In this document: piece by piece, positions 49,544 to 58,946 of the stretch
How positions within the stretch are numbered: the stretch's first letter is position 1
How the letters are laid out: every line of letters begins with the position of its first letter
Assembly (NCBI GenBank): GCA_003508005.1
Contig: DNUE01000058.1
Coordinates: 50,828 to 114,827 of the forward strand
Direction of reading: 5' to 3'
Length of the DNA stretch: 64,000 nucleotides
From: Desulfobulbaceae bacterium
Lineage (GTDB): Bacteria; Desulfobacterota; Desulfobulbia; Desulfobulbales; Desulfobulbaceae
The notes under the pieces: generated by a model
Told to the model about the DNA's origin: nothing
The model's input: the letters and a program-made list of their open reading frames with translations, nothing else
Database searches by the model: none
Program-made: the position numbers and the translations under genes

Positions 49544-51727
49544 GTGACTCCTGACCTCAGCCACATTTCCTCTGCGCAGGACCTTGTCTGTCACAGCCCC
49601 TTCGGCACATTTTTCGGGGTAGCCCAGCAGACCTTCAACACTGTCTGGGAGCGCCTGACGGGCAGTGACGGCAATTCCGTGCTCTATATTTCCATGGAAA
49701 TCGGAGCCGATCCGGATGTCTTTCACCCCCTGCAGGACCTGCTCAAAGCCCGGAATTTCACCGTCGCGCCGGAGAACGGGCTTCAGGGGATCATTGAAAA
49801 ATACCTGCACGGGGCGCGAAAAATCCCCAACTACAGCGGCGGACTTGGAGTTCTGGCCGGGGACACGCTGAAAAGCATGGCCGACATCCATATCCCTGCC
49901 TGCGCGGTGAGCCTCCTGTACCGCGAAGGTTACTTTTCTCAACTGGTAGACTTCAAGGTCGGGCAGATCGACCAGGCGACCCGCTGGCACCCTGAGAACA
50001 CCCCCACCCTCTTTCAGCTGTACGAACCGGATCGCCCCGAAGTCCCCCTGGAAATCCGTGTTCCTTTTTACAGCGGCGACGATCGGTTCATCGAGGTAGG
50101 TGCGCAAGTCTGGATGAAGATGGAGGTCAGCGGCGAACTGGATTATTTTGTCCCGGAATTCCTCATTGATTACCTTCTGCCCACCTCGCCCGAATGGATT
50201 CGCGAGGCCGCGCGTCAGCTCTACAGTGCCAAGTCGACCTTGATGAAGGCCAATCAGCGCCGTATGCTTGGCTCCAGCGTCCTCCCTCTCATGGAAAAAC
50301 TCGGCCTGACCGCCCGCAGCATCCATCTCAACGAACAGCACGGTGTTACTGTGACCCTGCAGCTCATGTTGCGGGAAATCGCCGAGCTCTTCGGCCCCAG
50401 GGACGCGACGGAGCTGACCGATGCGGAAATCACGGCGATAGCCGACCGGGTCGCCCAGCACCTGATCTACACCATCCACACCCCGGTCAGGGCGGGTCAT
50501 GACCGCTTTGACCGTTCTCTCTATGCCCAGATCAGCCGCAAGGCCTCCCGACGGATACTGAATCAGCTGGCCTGTGATGATGAGTCCTCCAGCCAGTACA
50601 ATTTCACCTCCTTTGCCATGCGGGTCAATAGGGCGGTCAACAGTGTGAGCCGCCTGCACCGCGATGTCACCCGTCGGCAGTTTCCCGCCTTTGCCGAAAA
50701 AATCAGCGCCATCACCAACGGCGTTCATCTCCCCACCTGGGCCAGCGCCAACCGGGCCGTCCTCTTCGACTCCTGCGTCCCTCTCCACGGCTGGCGCATT
50801 GATCCCGGCTGTTTTGCCCGGGCTGACCTGGCTGGAGACAGCGCCTTCCGCCGCCAGCTCCAGGCGGCCTGGCACAGTGACAACAAGACTCTTGTCGACT
50901 ATATCAACGCCATGCTGAATCTGCACCGCACCCAGATGGCCGAAACCTGGATCGAACCGCCCAACTACCTGTCAAATATTCATGACGGCTATCTGAAGCC
51001 GGGAGTCTTCACCATCGGTTTTGCCCGCCGCTTCTCCACCTACAAACGAGCGGACCTGATCTTTGACGATATCGGCGCCCTGGCCGACATCCTCCTGACG
51101 CACGACTGGCCGGTCAACTTCGTCTTTGCCGGCAAGGCCCATCCCCAGGACGAGCCGGGGAAATCGGTGCTCAAGCTGATCCTCGACAACCAGGAAGAAC
51201 TGTACCGGCGAAGCAAAGGGCTGGCCAGGCTGGTCTTCATCCCCGGCTACGACATGTCCATCGCCAAAATGATGGTCGCCGGCGCCCATGCCTGGCTGAA
51301 CAGTCCCAAGCGCCCTCTGGAGGCCAGCGGCACCAGCGGCATGAAGGCCGCAATTAACGGGGTCCCCAATATCAGCGTGATGGACGGCTGGTGGGTGGAA
51401 GGATATCACGACGGCCTTACCGGTTGGAAATTCGGCTATGAAGGCCCGGTGGCCGACGCCGACATGAGCGAGTCACCGGATACCCTCCTCTATGAAGAGG
51501 ACGCCCAGTCTTTTTACCGGCTCTTTCCTGAAATCCTGCGGACATTCTATCAGGACCCCGAGCGCTACCTGGACGTGGCGATCAACAACCTGCACCTGAA
51601 CGTGCCGATCTTCAACACCCACCGCATGGTCGCGGAATATGTGGCCAAGTACGACCTGCGGCTGACGCCGGTAACCGCGGCGCGGGTAAGCGCCTTCCGC
51701 GACCTCTACCAGAGCGAGCGAAAATAG
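49544..51727 (+). CDS. glgP: Alpha-glucan (glycogen/maltodextrin) phosphorylase
   Basis: The 727-residue GT35 enzyme releases glucose-1-phosphate from alpha-glucans using PLP. Visible motifs are VLYISMEIGADPDVFHPL, KIPNYSGGLGVLAGDTLKSMAD, the His in HLNEQHGV, and the PLP-lysine region EASGTSGMKAAINGVPN with MDGWWVEGY. It starts at GTG with no strong ribosome site. It is shorter than E. coli GlgP, matching the alpha-glucan phosphorylase short form. The small conserved gene and a radical SAM gene follow on the same strand. A stand-alone glycogen-binding protein is encoded at 35328. Confidence 0.93.
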   Translation: MTPDLSHISSAQDLVCHSPFGTFFGVAQQTFNTVWERLTGSDGNSVLYISMEIGADPDVFHPLQDLLKARNFTVAPENGLQGIIEKYLHGARKIPNYSGGLGVLAGDTLKSMADIHIPACAVSLLYREGYFSQLVDFKVGQIDQATRWHPENTPTLFQLYEPDRPEVPLEIRVPFYSGDDRFIEVGAQVWMKMEVSGELDYFVPEFLIDYLLPTSPEWIREAARQLYSAKSTLMKANQRRMLGSSVLPLMEKLGLTARSIHLNEQHGVTVTLQLMLREIAELFGPRDATELTDAEITAIADRVAQHLIYTIHTPVRAGHDRFDRSLYAQISRKASRRILNQLACDDESSSQYNFTSFAMRVNRAVNSVSRLHRDVTRRQFPAFAEKISAITNGVHLPTWASANRAVLFDSCVPLHGWRIDPGCFARADLAGDSAFRRQLQAAWHSDNKTLVDYINAMLNLHRTQMAETWIEPPNYLSNIHDGYLKPGVFTIGFARRFSTYKRADLIFDDIGALADILLTHDWPVNFVFAGKAHPQDEPGKSVLKLILDNQEELYRRSKGLARLVFIPGYDMSIAKMMVAGAHAWLNSPKRPLEASGTSGMKAAINGVPNISVMDGWWVEGYHDGLTGWKFGYEGPVADADMSESPDTLLYEEDAQSFYRLFPEILRTFYQDPERYLDVAINNLHLNVPIFNTHRMVAEYVAKYDLRLTPVTAARVSAFRDLYQSERK

Positions 51728-51821
51728 TGCGGCCTGCCTCTCATTTGATTGAATTTCAGACAATATCCTGATACATTCTCGGCAGCGGCACCCTTTGACA
51801 ATACAGAGCAAGGAGACAACC

Positions 51822-52244
51822 ATGGCTCGCCATATCAGCCCCAGCAATGCGACCAACAAGACCATCAACGCCATCGACCGCAAGCGGGAAAAAGAGCGCT
51901 ATATTCTCCTGAAAAATGCGCGGGAAAATGCCGCGGAACTCGCGACCAGCCTGGTTCAGCGTCTGCTCGACGAGCGGATCATTGAAACGAACTCCGACCG
52001 GGCGGTGCGGGAAACTATCGAAAATCAGTTGAAAAAGCTGATCGACATGGACGAGTTCGACATGCAGTACAAAGTGGCGCCCATCCGCTCGGTATCCCAG
52101 GATCCCAACATCATCAGCCTCTACCTGACCCAGTTTATCATCGAGGATCTCATCAACCACCCGCACATACAGGACGTGTTCGGCGACGATCTTGATGTGT
52201 ACAATGCCGTGGATTCGGTGCTCTCCAAGATCCGTCCCCGCTGA
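51822..52244 (+). CDS. Conserved hypothetical protein (140 aa)
   Basis: ATG 51822 after AAGGAG gives 140 residues with no signal or membrane segment. The sequence is helical and charged: INAIDRKREKERYILLKNARENAAELATSLVQRLLDERII, TIENQLKKLIDMDEFDMQYKVAPI, FIIEDLINHPHIQDVFGDDLDVYNAVDSVLSKI. I do not recognise the family. It is 17 bp upstream of a radical SAM gene on the same strand and probably co-transcribed with it. Confidence 0.7.
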   Translation: MARHISPSNATNKTINAIDRKREKERYILLKNARENAAELATSLVQRLLDERIIETNSDRAVRETIENQLKKLIDMDEFDMQYKVAPIRSVSQDPNIISLYLTQFIIEDLINHPHIQDVFGDDLDVYNAVDSVLSKIRPR

Positions 52245-52261
52245 ACCCTCCCTCTGCCGGC

Positions 52262-53548
52262 ATGCCCGCCCGCCATCCTGACCGGCCCCCTTCCCTTGTC
52301 TTTGCGACCAGCGCGGGCGAGATCCTTGATTACCCGGGCCTGCAAATGGCCGGTTCCAGCAGTGGCCGCTTTGTCCTGCCAACGCCCGAAGACCTGATCG
52401 AACTGCCGGCGGGCAGCGAACTCTTTGTCCTGCCCGGCAGGCTGCCGGTGGGCATAGACCCGCACACCGGTAATCCAGCAATCCTGGCAAGCTCCCCCTA
52501 TGACGGCAGCACCCCCCAGGCCGTCGCCTCCTTCATGGCCCCGGCGCATACCACCATCTTTTCCGCCGCCTACCAGACGAGCGACAACGCACCGCTCCTG
52601 CCGCTCTTTGCCTACAGCGCCGTGGGCTGGCACCGGGGCAAATTCTGGGCCGCCGGCTTCCGCTCGGATCCTGACCCACGGCAGGACGCCGCCGGCTTCC
52701 AGCAGGAACGGATCAACCGCCGCACCCGCGCCATGCTGGGTCAGCACCAGGCCAACCGCCTGATCCAGCACCTGGGCAAGTGCTGCCTGACCTATGGCTG
52801 CCCGGCGGCGCGCAATTACTTCCTGGGCAGGTGGGAGGCCCCTCTGCCCACTTCCCCTGCCTGCAATGCCGACTGCGTCGGCTGCATTTCCCTGCAGCCC
52901 TCCGGCTGCTGCCCGGCCTCCCAGGAGCGGATCAAGTTCGTGCCCACCCCCGCCGAAATCATGGAAATCGCCGTGCCGCATCTGAAGCAGGCAAAACGGG
53001 CCATTGTCAGCTTTGGCCAGGGCTGCGAAGGCGAACCGCTGCTGCAGGCCGTCACCATCGCCCAGGCCATCCGCCAGGTCCGTTCGCACACCGACCGGGG
53101 CACGGTCAACCTGAACAGCAACGCCAGCATGCCGGAGGCAGTGGAACGCCTGATCTGCGCCGGCCTGGATTCCATCCGCGTCTCCCTGAACAGCGCCCGT
53201 CCGGAAATGCATGAACGCTATTACCGGCCCAAGGGGTTTTCCCTCACCGATGTCAGGGAGTCCATCAGGCTGATGAAAACGGCCGGCCGGCACGTCTCCC
53301 TCAACTATTTCATCCTGCCCGGTTTTACCGACGACCCCGAAGAATTTGCCGCTCTGTGCGACCTCATTGCCGACTGCCGGCCGGACCTGATCCAGCTCCG
53401 CAACCTGAACATGGACCCGGAATGGTACCGGCGGGTGGTCAACCAGCAACCACAGGGGGAGGCCTTGGGCATCCGCAACTGGCTGCGCCAGCTGAAAACC
53501 CTCTTTCCGCTGCTGCGCTTCGGCTATTTCAACCCGGCCCTGCGCTGA
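52262..53548 (+). CDS. Radical SAM protein of unknown substrate
   Basis: The 428-residue protein has the Fe-S motif in SPACNADCVGCISLQ (C-x3-C-x2-C), followed by SFGQGCEGEPLLQ, a GGE-like glycine motif, and VNLNSNASMPEAVERLICAGLDSIRVSLNSARPEMHERYY, the typical radical SAM barrel strands. The N-terminal part is unlike known classes. The substrate is unknown. The small gene ahead of it at 51822-52244 may be its partner or target. Its 3' end overlaps that of the convergent dus gene. Confidence 0.8.
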   Translation: MPARHPDRPPSLVFATSAGEILDYPGLQMAGSSSGRFVLPTPEDLIELPAGSELFVLPGRLPVGIDPHTGNPAILASSPYDGSTPQAVASFMAPAHTTIFSAAYQTSDNAPLLPLFAYSAVGWHRGKFWAAGFRSDPDPRQDAAGFQQERINRRTRAMLGQHQANRLIQHLGKCCLTYGCPAARNYFLGRWEAPLPTSPACNADCVGCISLQPSGCCPASQERIKFVPTPAEIMEIAVPHLKQAKRAIVSFGQGCEGEPLLQAVTIAQAIRQVRSHTDRGTVNLNSNASMPEAVERLICAGLDSIRVSLNSARPEMHERYYRPKGFSLTDVRESIRLMKTAGRHVSLNYFILPGFTDDPEEFAALCDLIADCRPDLIQLRNLNMDPEWYRRVVNQQPQGEALGIRNWLRQLKTLFPLLRFGYFNPALR

Positions 53549-54572
53549 GCCGATCACTGCCGGTATTGGGCACACTTTCGGGCAGGCAACTGTCCGGCGC
53601 ATGCCGGGCGAAAAAGGCAAGGGCCCGGCTCCAGGCCTCTTCAAGAGAATTGCTAGACTGGACGGCCATGGCCAGATGATGCCCGAACATGTAATTGCGG
53701 GCGAAATAATGGGTGAACTCCTTGAGGCGGCCGAGGCGCCGTTCAGGACTGAAGCGCGCTGCCAGGGCGGTTACCATCTCCAGGTAAATCCGCGGCAGGT
53801 CTATCTCCCTTGAACCTGTCCCCTCCCCGTAGACCTCCTTCGCTATCTCAGCAAAAACCCACGGTTTCTCCACCGCGGCCCTTCCTATCATCAGGCCGTC
53901 AGCGCCGCTTATCCGCAGACAATCACGGGCAGTCGCCACTGAACAGACCCCGCCGTTGGCAATGACCGGGATTTTCAACCACTGCTTGACCCTGCCGACC
54001 CATTCCCAGCGCGGTTTGCGGCCAAACGGCTCCCGCCGCAGCCGGGCATGGACGGTCAGCAGATCAATGCCCTCGCCGGCCAGCATCCGGCAGAACTCCT
54101 GCAAAATTTGTTCATCAAGGGCCTCCCCCAGTCTGATTTTGGCGGTCAGGGGCAGGGAGGTATGCCTTCTGGCCGTTGCCACAATCCGGCGAACCCTTGC
54201 CGGGTCAGCCATCAGGGAACTGCCGCCTCCTGCCTGCCGGACCCTTGGCGCCGGGCAACCCAGGTTGAGATCAATGGCATCCGCGCCCAGGCGATGCAGG
54301 ATCTCCACCGCCGGCACGACCTCCTCGACGGCGGCGACAAGAAGCTGGTAGGAAAGAGGGTACTCTCCGGCCGTTCGTATAAGATAGGGCGAGGAAAGGG
54401 CGCTTTCGGCAGGCAGGCGCCGGGCTGAGAGCATCTCCGTCGACAGCAGGCCAACCCCGCCGAAGGAAAGCAGCAGGGAACGCAACGCCGAATGGGTCAG
54501 GCCTGCCATGGGTGCCAGGAAAAGCGGCGGCCGGACGTTGAGCTGGCGGACGCGGATCTGATTATGAATCAT
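53529..54572 (-). CDS. dus: tRNA-dihydrouridine synthase
   Basis: The 347-residue flavin enzyme reduces uridine in tRNA. It starts with PPLFLAPMAGLTHSALR, shows the active-site Cys in DLNLGCPAPRVRQAGGGSS, and the FMN-phosphate loop VIANGGV and DGLMIGRAAVEKPWVF. Which Dus subfamily it belongs to (DusA/B/C) cannot be set. It converges with the radical SAM gene (20-bp overlap of the 3' ends) and diverges from the Fur-family gene. Confidence 0.93.
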   Translation of the reverse strand: MIHNQIRVRQLNVRPPLFLAPMAGLTHSALRSLLLSFGGVGLLSTEMLSARRLPAESALSSPYLIRTAGEYPLSYQLLVAAVEEVVPAVEILHRLGADAIDLNLGCPAPRVRQAGGGSSLMADPARVRRIVATARRHTSLPLTAKIRLGEALDEQILQEFCRMLAGEGIDLLTVHARLRREPFGRKPRWEWVGRVKQWLKIPVIANGGVCSVATARDCLRISGADGLMIGRAAVEKPWVFAEIAKEVYGEGTGSREIDLPRIYLEMVTALAARFSPERRLGRLKEFTHYFARNYMFGHHLAMAVQSSNSLEEAWSRALAFFARHAPDSCLPESVPNTGSDRLSAGPG

Positions 54573-54605
54573 GCTTCAGAAAATAAAGAGAATTCCTGTT
54601 CTTTG

Positions 54606-54633
54606 TTGACAAAATGACAATTTATCCTAAAAT
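54606..54633 (+). promoter_or_regulatory. Sigma-70-type promoter of the Fur-family gene
   Basis: TTGACA (54606-54611) is 16 bp from TAAAAT (54628-54633), a strong promoter match about 55 bp upstream of the ATG. The AT-rich GGTAATAATTATTTTTA that follows (54641-54657) resembles a Fur/PerR-type box, suggesting autoregulation. Confidence 0.6.
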
Positions 54634-54689
54634 ACAAAACGGTAATAATTATTTTTAAGTCGGCTGACTAACCCAGCAGGAAGTATACT

Positions 54690-55109
54690 ATGGCCACAAA
54701 TGAATCCATGATGCGGCTCACCACCCAGCGCCAGATCATTCTGGGGGAACTGGCCAAGGTCAGGACCCATCCCACCGCAAGCGAACTCTATGACATGGTA
54801 CGTAAGCGCCTGCCGAGAATCGGACTCGGCACCGTCTATCGCAATCTGGAACTCATGGCGGAAACCGGCATGATCCTCAAGCTGGAGGTGGGCGGTACGC
54901 AGAAACGCTTCGATGCCGTAACCGACACCCATTACCATATCCGCTGTTCCCGCTGCGGCAAGGTCGATGATATCGATACCCCGGTGATGGAAGAACTGGT
55001 CAAGGAGGCTGCTGCCAGCTCCTCGTACCAGGTTATCGGCCACCACGTGGAATTCAACGGCATCTGTCCAAACTGCCAGAAAGAAGCAAGAAACAAGCAG
55101 CTGCAATAG
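54690..55109 (+). CDS. Fur-family metal/peroxide-responsive repressor
   Basis: The 139-residue protein has the Fur fold: MRLTTQRQIILGELAKVRTHPTASELYDMVRKRLPRIGLGTVYRNLELM (winged helix), then the metal-binding part THYHIRCSRCGKVDDIDT and HHVEFNGICPNCQ with two CxxC zinc pairs. The short size and the zinc Cys pairs fit PerR/Fur. Which metal it senses cannot be told. It has its own promoter and a Fur-like box. A strong terminator follows. Confidence 0.93.
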   Translation: MATNESMMRLTTQRQIILGELAKVRTHPTASELYDMVRKRLPRIGLGTVYRNLELMAETGMILKLEVGGTQKRFDAVTDTHYHIRCSRCGKVDDIDTPVMEELVKEAAASSSYQVIGHHVEFNGICPNCQKEARNKQLQ

Positions 55110-55140
55110 CAGCCGTTGCGTTGTCTCTCTGAGAGAGATA

Positions 55141-55178
55141 AATGAAAAAAGGGACTGCACTCAGTCCCTTTTTTCATT
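55141..55178 (+). terminator. Strong bidirectional terminator
   Basis: A 17-bp perfect stem (55141-55157 with 55162-55178), 4-nt loop, with T-runs on both strands. It ends the Fur-family transcript and tyrS from the other side. Confidence 0.9.
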
Positions 55179-55194
55179 TTACCGGGACGGCCTT

Positions 55195-56409
55195 TCAGAC
55201 AAAGACAATCCTGCAGAATCGCCGCTTGCCGACCTTGAGAAGAACCGAGCCTTCGGCGGGGATAGCCGCGTCCACATCGGCTACCTTTTGCCCGTCCAGG
55301 GAAACCGCATTCTGTTTGATCATCCTGCGGCCATCCGAGGTGGAACTGACCAGGCCCGCGTCCAGCAGCAGCTTCGGCAGCCAGACCGATTTCTCGCCGG
55401 CCGCGATTTTGCACTCGGCAATCTCCTCGGGCAGTTCATGGCGGGCAAAGACGTGCTCGAAGGTGCTCTCCGCCCGGACTGCCGCCTCCTGGCCATGAAA
55501 ACGGGCAGTCAGCTCCCTGGCGAGGCGCGCCTTCACCTCCTTCGGATGGACCTGGCCGGCAGCGAGGTCCTGTTTCAAGCGTGCGATCTCCTCGCTGGCC
55601 ATGTCCGAAAGCAGTTCATAATAACGGAACATCAGGGAATCCGACACTGACATGACCTTGCCGAAAATATTGTCCGCCGAATCCGTGATGCCGATATAAT
55701 TGCCCAAGGACTTGCTCATTTTGTTGACGCCGTCCAGACCTTCCAGCAGGGGCATGGTCAGGACGACCTGGGGCTCCTGGCCGTGACTGCGCTGCAGATC
55801 CCTGCCCACCAGCAGGTTAAACAGCTGGTCAGTGCCGCCCAATTCCACGTCTGCCTTCAGGGCAACGGAGTCATAGCCCTGGATCAGGGGATAGAGAAAT
55901 TCATGGATGGAAATTGGCCGGTTGGAGTCAAAGCGCTGGCGGAAGTCCTCACGCTCCAGCATCCGGGCCACCGTCAATTCCGAGGCCAGCCGGATCATGT
56001 CATAGGAGCTGAGGGTGCCCAGCCAGGCTGAGTTGAACACGATCCTCGTCTTTTCCGGATCCAGGATCTTGAACACCTGCTCCTTGTAGGTCTCCGCATT
56101 GCGCGCCACATCTTCCCTGGTCAACCGCGGGCGGGTCTCCGACTTGCCGGTGGGGTCGCCGATCAGGCCGGTAAAATCCCCGATCAGGAAGCAGATCTGA
56201 TGGCCAAGCAGCTGGAAATGCCGAAGTTTCTGCAGGAGGACAGTGTGGCCGAGATGCAGGTCCGGGGCCGTCGGGTCAAAACCGGCCTTGATGAGAAGCG
56301 GCACCCCGGTCGCAACCGACCGGGCAAGCTTGGCCTGCAGGTCCTCGCGCGAAATCACATCCACCGTGCCTCGCTCTATGAGCTGCAACTGTTCCGCAAC
56401 AGATTTCAT
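55195..56409 (-). CDS. tyrS: Tyrosyl-tRNA synthetase
   Basis: The start is ATG 56409 after GGGGGGACA, giving 404 residues. Class I motifs are DLHLGHT (HIGH-like) and KMSKSLGNYIG, with the tyrosine-binding GGTDQLFNLLVGRDLQ between. An S4 domain is at the C-terminus (SLDGQKVADVDAAIPAEGSVLLKVGKRRF). Normal length for the TyrRZ type. It follows rny on the same strand across a repeat-rich gap. Confidence 0.96.
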   Translation of the reverse strand: MKSVAEQLQLIERGTVDVISREDLQAKLARSVATGVPLLIKAGFDPTAPDLHLGHTVLLQKLRHFQLLGHQICFLIGDFTGLIGDPTGKSETRPRLTREDVARNAETYKEQVFKILDPEKTRIVFNSAWLGTLSSYDMIRLASELTVARMLEREDFRQRFDSNRPISIHEFLYPLIQGYDSVALKADVELGGTDQLFNLLVGRDLQRSHGQEPQVVLTMPLLEGLDGVNKMSKSLGNYIGITDSADNIFGKVMSVSDSLMFRYYELLSDMASEEIARLKQDLAAGQVHPKEVKARLARELTARFHGQEAAVRAESTFEHVFARHELPEEIAECKIAAGEKSVWLPKLLLDAGLVSSTSDGRRMIKQNAVSLDGQKVADVDAAIPAEGSVLLKVGKRRFCRIVFV

Positions 56410-56571
56410 TGTCCCCCCTTCAATTGGTGATCGTGCAAAAAGGTGTCTCAAGGGAGATGGCTAAGCAAAAAAACCCAAAGGCAAGGCGCGCCAACGATGA
56501 GAAGGTGGCAACAACCCAAAACACTTACCATCCGCAGCTGAGATCGCAACTAAGTTGCATGGGATATCGGC

Positions 56572-56638
56572 GTCAGAATCACTCTCCGAGGGATTCTGAC
56601 AACTCCTGCGGAATGCGGCGTACACACGGTACGCCGCA
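56572..56638. repeat. Intergenic hairpin-rich repeat
   Basis: GTCAGAATC (56572-56580) pairs with GATTCTGAC (56592-56600). TGCGGCGTAC (56614-56623) pairs with GTACGCCGCA (56629-56638). The surrounding 308 bp (56410-56717) has no gene. The final stretch, ending AATTTTTGCGACGCCATC, looks like a dispersed intergenic element seen in this group. Members elsewhere cannot be checked here. Confidence 0.55.
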
Positions 56639-56717
56639 GTGACGAAGGACGCAGCGCAGGTAAGCGAGCTTGCGAGACTCCGACGCGGCAGTTGGGGAAT
56701 TTTTGCGACGCCATCAC

Positions 56718-58280
56718 CTATTTCGCGTACTCGACGGCGCGGGTCTCCCGGATCACCGTCACCCGGATCTGGCCCGGATAGGTCAGCTGCGATTCAATGG
56801 CCCTGGCAATGTCCTGGCTCATCAGCAGCGCCTCCTCGTCCTTGACCCGTTGGCTGTCAACGATGATCCGCAGATCCCGCCCGGCCTGGATGGCATAGGA
56901 CTTTTCCACCCCCTTGAATGAGTTGGCGATATTCTCCAGGTCCTCCAGGCGCTTGACGTAGCTCTGAAGCATCTCCTTGCGCGCCCCGGGGCGTGCTCCG
57001 GACAGGGCATCGGCGGACTGAACGAGGATATCCAGGACGCTCTTCGGCGGCTGATCCTCATGGTGCGCGCCGATGGCATAGACGATATCTTCCGCCTCAC
57101 CGTACTTGCGGGCAAGATCACGGCCGATAATGGCGTGGGAGCCCTCAACCTCGTGATCCACTGCCTTGCCGATATCGTGCAGCAGGCCGGCCCGCTTGGC
57201 CTTCTTCACGTCCAGGCCGAGTTCCGCGGCCATCACCCCGCAGAGAAAGGCCACCTCCAGGGAGTGCTGGAGGATATTCTGGCCATAACTGGTCCGGTAC
57301 TTGAGCCGGCCGATGAGATTGATCAAATCCACGTGCATCCCGTGCACCCCGACATCGAAGGTCGCCTTCTCGCCTGCCTCGCGAATCTCGATCTCCACTT
57401 CCTTGGTCACCTTTTCCACGATCTCCTCGATCCGGGCCGGGTGGATCCGTCCATCCGAAATCAGATGTTCCAGGGCCAGCCGGGCAATCTCCCGCCGGAT
57501 CGGGTTGAAGCCGGAGAGAATGACCGCCTCCGGGGTGTCGTCGATGATGATGTCGATTCCCGTTGCCGCCTCGATCGCCCTGATATTTCGCCCTTCCCGA
57601 CCGATAATCCGCCCTTTCATTTCCTCGTTGGGCAGGGGAACCACGGAAACGGTCTTGTCGGCCACATAATCACCGGCGTACCGGGCAATAGCCAGGGCAA
57701 TGATATTCTTTCCCTTGCGGTCCGCGGCCAGCTTCATCTCGTTCTCGATCCGGGCGAGCCGCTTGGCCGAATCCATCCGGGCCTCGCTCTCGATGGACTC
57801 CATGAGGAGATTTTTGGCCTCATCCCGGCTGATCCCGGCGATGGCCTCCAGCTTGTCCCGCTGCTGCTCAACCAGGACATCTATCTCCTGTTCCCTGGCG
57901 GTCAGGGACAGCTCCCGGCTGTTGCAGTCGCTTTCCCTCGCGATAATACGGCTCTCCCGTTTTTCCAGGGCGGAGATCTCGTTCCGTACCTCGTCAAGTT
58001 TTCGGTCCAGCCTGCGCTGCTCGTCTTTGAGTTCCCGCCGGCTGTCCTGAATCTCCTTTTCGGCATCCTGCTTGATGAGGAACGCCTCCTCCTTGCTCAG
58101 CAGGGACGCCTCTTTTTTTATCTGTTCGGCCTCCAGGATGGCGTTTTCAACAATCTGCCGCCTCTGCGCTTCGATATTGGCCTGATTGCCTTCCACCAGC
58201 TTTTTGCGCAGATAAAATCCGGCAACGATGCCGGCAACCAGAAAAACAGCGGAAAATAAAAGGGTTACAATGTTATCCAT
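56718..58280 (-). CDS. rny: Ribonuclease Y
   Basis: It is a membrane-tethered endoribonuclease that starts mRNA decay. ATG 58280 gives 520 residues, the family length. It has an N-terminal membrane helix (NIVTLLFSAVFLVAGIVAGF), a long coiled coil (about 35-200), a KH domain with GRIIGREGRNIRAIEAATG, and an HD domain with AGLLHDIGKAVDHE and VYAIGAHHEDQ. The start has a weak ribosome site. A longer TTG start 42 nt upstream is possible. It shares strand with 6S RNA and zapA upstream and tyrS downstream. Confidence 0.96.
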   Translation of the reverse strand: MDNIVTLLFSAVFLVAGIVAGFYLRKKLVEGNQANIEAQRRQIVENAILEAEQIKKEASLLSKEEAFLIKQDAEKEIQDSRRELKDEQRRLDRKLDEVRNEISALEKRESRIIARESDCNSRELSLTAREQEIDVLVEQQRDKLEAIAGISRDEAKNLLMESIESEARMDSAKRLARIENEMKLAADRKGKNIIALAIARYAGDYVADKTVSVVPLPNEEMKGRIIGREGRNIRAIEAATGIDIIIDDTPEAVILSGFNPIRREIARLALEHLISDGRIHPARIEEIVEKVTKEVEIEIREAGEKATFDVGVHGMHVDLINLIGRLKYRTSYGQNILQHSLEVAFLCGVMAAELGLDVKKAKRAGLLHDIGKAVDHEVEGSHAIIGRDLARKYGEAEDIVYAIGAHHEDQPPKSVLDILVQSADALSGARPGARKEMLQSYVKRLEDLENIANSFKGVEKSYAIQAGRDLRIIVDSQRVKDEEALLMSQDIARAIESQLTYPGQIRVTVIRETRAVEYAK

Positions 58281-58698
58281 GACTGCACCCGCTATGTTGT
58301 ACAGCTCGCCTTCCTCCAGCAACTGCAGAAAAGCGCACTGTTTGAATGAAGAGACGAGGGGTGAGGCGGGTGGTGCAGAAAACGATGCGTTTCAAGGACG
58401 CGGGGGCGGAGCCGCCCCCACAGTCATCAGGTACCTTTCAGTTTGTCTGAATCGTGAAATCCGTCCTCTCAGTCAACCGGGCTGACCTGCCGGCGACCCT
58501 GTTCAACAGCCACGTTGAACAGAAATCCCGCCGACAGCTGGCGACTGTACGGGTCACAATATATGGGAAACCTGATCGTATCAGAATTGTCATCGTTCTC
58601 CGAACCGGCTTGCAAACCGCCGACCCTTCTCGTAGCCCTTTCTTGGTTTGGAAAAGGCTGTATATAAAATCAGCGGAACCCCGCTGCGATAAACAAGA
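58281..58698. other. Intergenic region between rny and 6S RNA
   Basis: About 420 bp with no supportable gene. It holds two hairpins: GGGGGCGG/CCGCCCCC (58402-58419) and CTGTTCAA/TTGAACAG (58499-58522). The first may act as a terminator-like or processing element. Nothing else is recognised. Confidence 0.45.
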
Positions 58699-58863
58699 TC
58701 CCCACTCTGCCGTGTCAGCGAAATGATCAAACCTAATCGAAATTAGGTGGGCAGGTCTTGCCTTCCGCCGGGAACCAATAAAGGCTCCATTAAGAAGGCA
58801 GGGGAACCGCCCTATTGTTGAGTGTTTGGCTCAATACTTCGCAGATCACCAACAGAGCAGGGA
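58699..58863 (-). ncRNA. ssrS: 6S RNA
   Basis: Read on the minus strand, the 5' part TCCCTGCTCTGTTGGTG pairs imperfectly with the 3' part CACGGCAGAGTGGGGA, a closing stem. Between them are the 6S-like blocks GAGCCAAACACTCAAC and GGGCGGTTCCCCTGCC, forming a central bubble and a long interrupted terminal stem. The location directly downstream of zapA is the classical 6S position. It has its own promoter. The assignment is from structure and position and was not checked by a covariance search. Confidence 0.7.
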
Positions 58864-58864
58864 A

Positions 58865-58895
58865 GTATAAAATTTAATTAATCTTTTGTAGATAT
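58865..58895 (-). promoter_or_regulatory. Promoter of the 6S RNA
   Basis: On the minus strand TCTACA is separated by 18 bp from TATACT, just upstream of the predicted 6S RNA 5' end (58863). Confidence 0.45.
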
Positions 58896-58946
58896 AGTAA
58901 CGCAGAAAGGGAGCAAATGCAAAAAAATAATCTGGTGCCAAAGAGA

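Noticed and set aside
49493..50926. 477-codon open frame on the minus strand
   Set aside because: It lies antisense across the glucan phosphorylase, which has clear PLP and GT35 motifs. The antisense product has no recognisable family and is a by-product of high GC.
52121..53644. 507-codon minus-strand open frame
   Set aside because: Antisense to the radical SAM gene, which shows the CxxxCxxC motif. No supportable domain in the antisense product.
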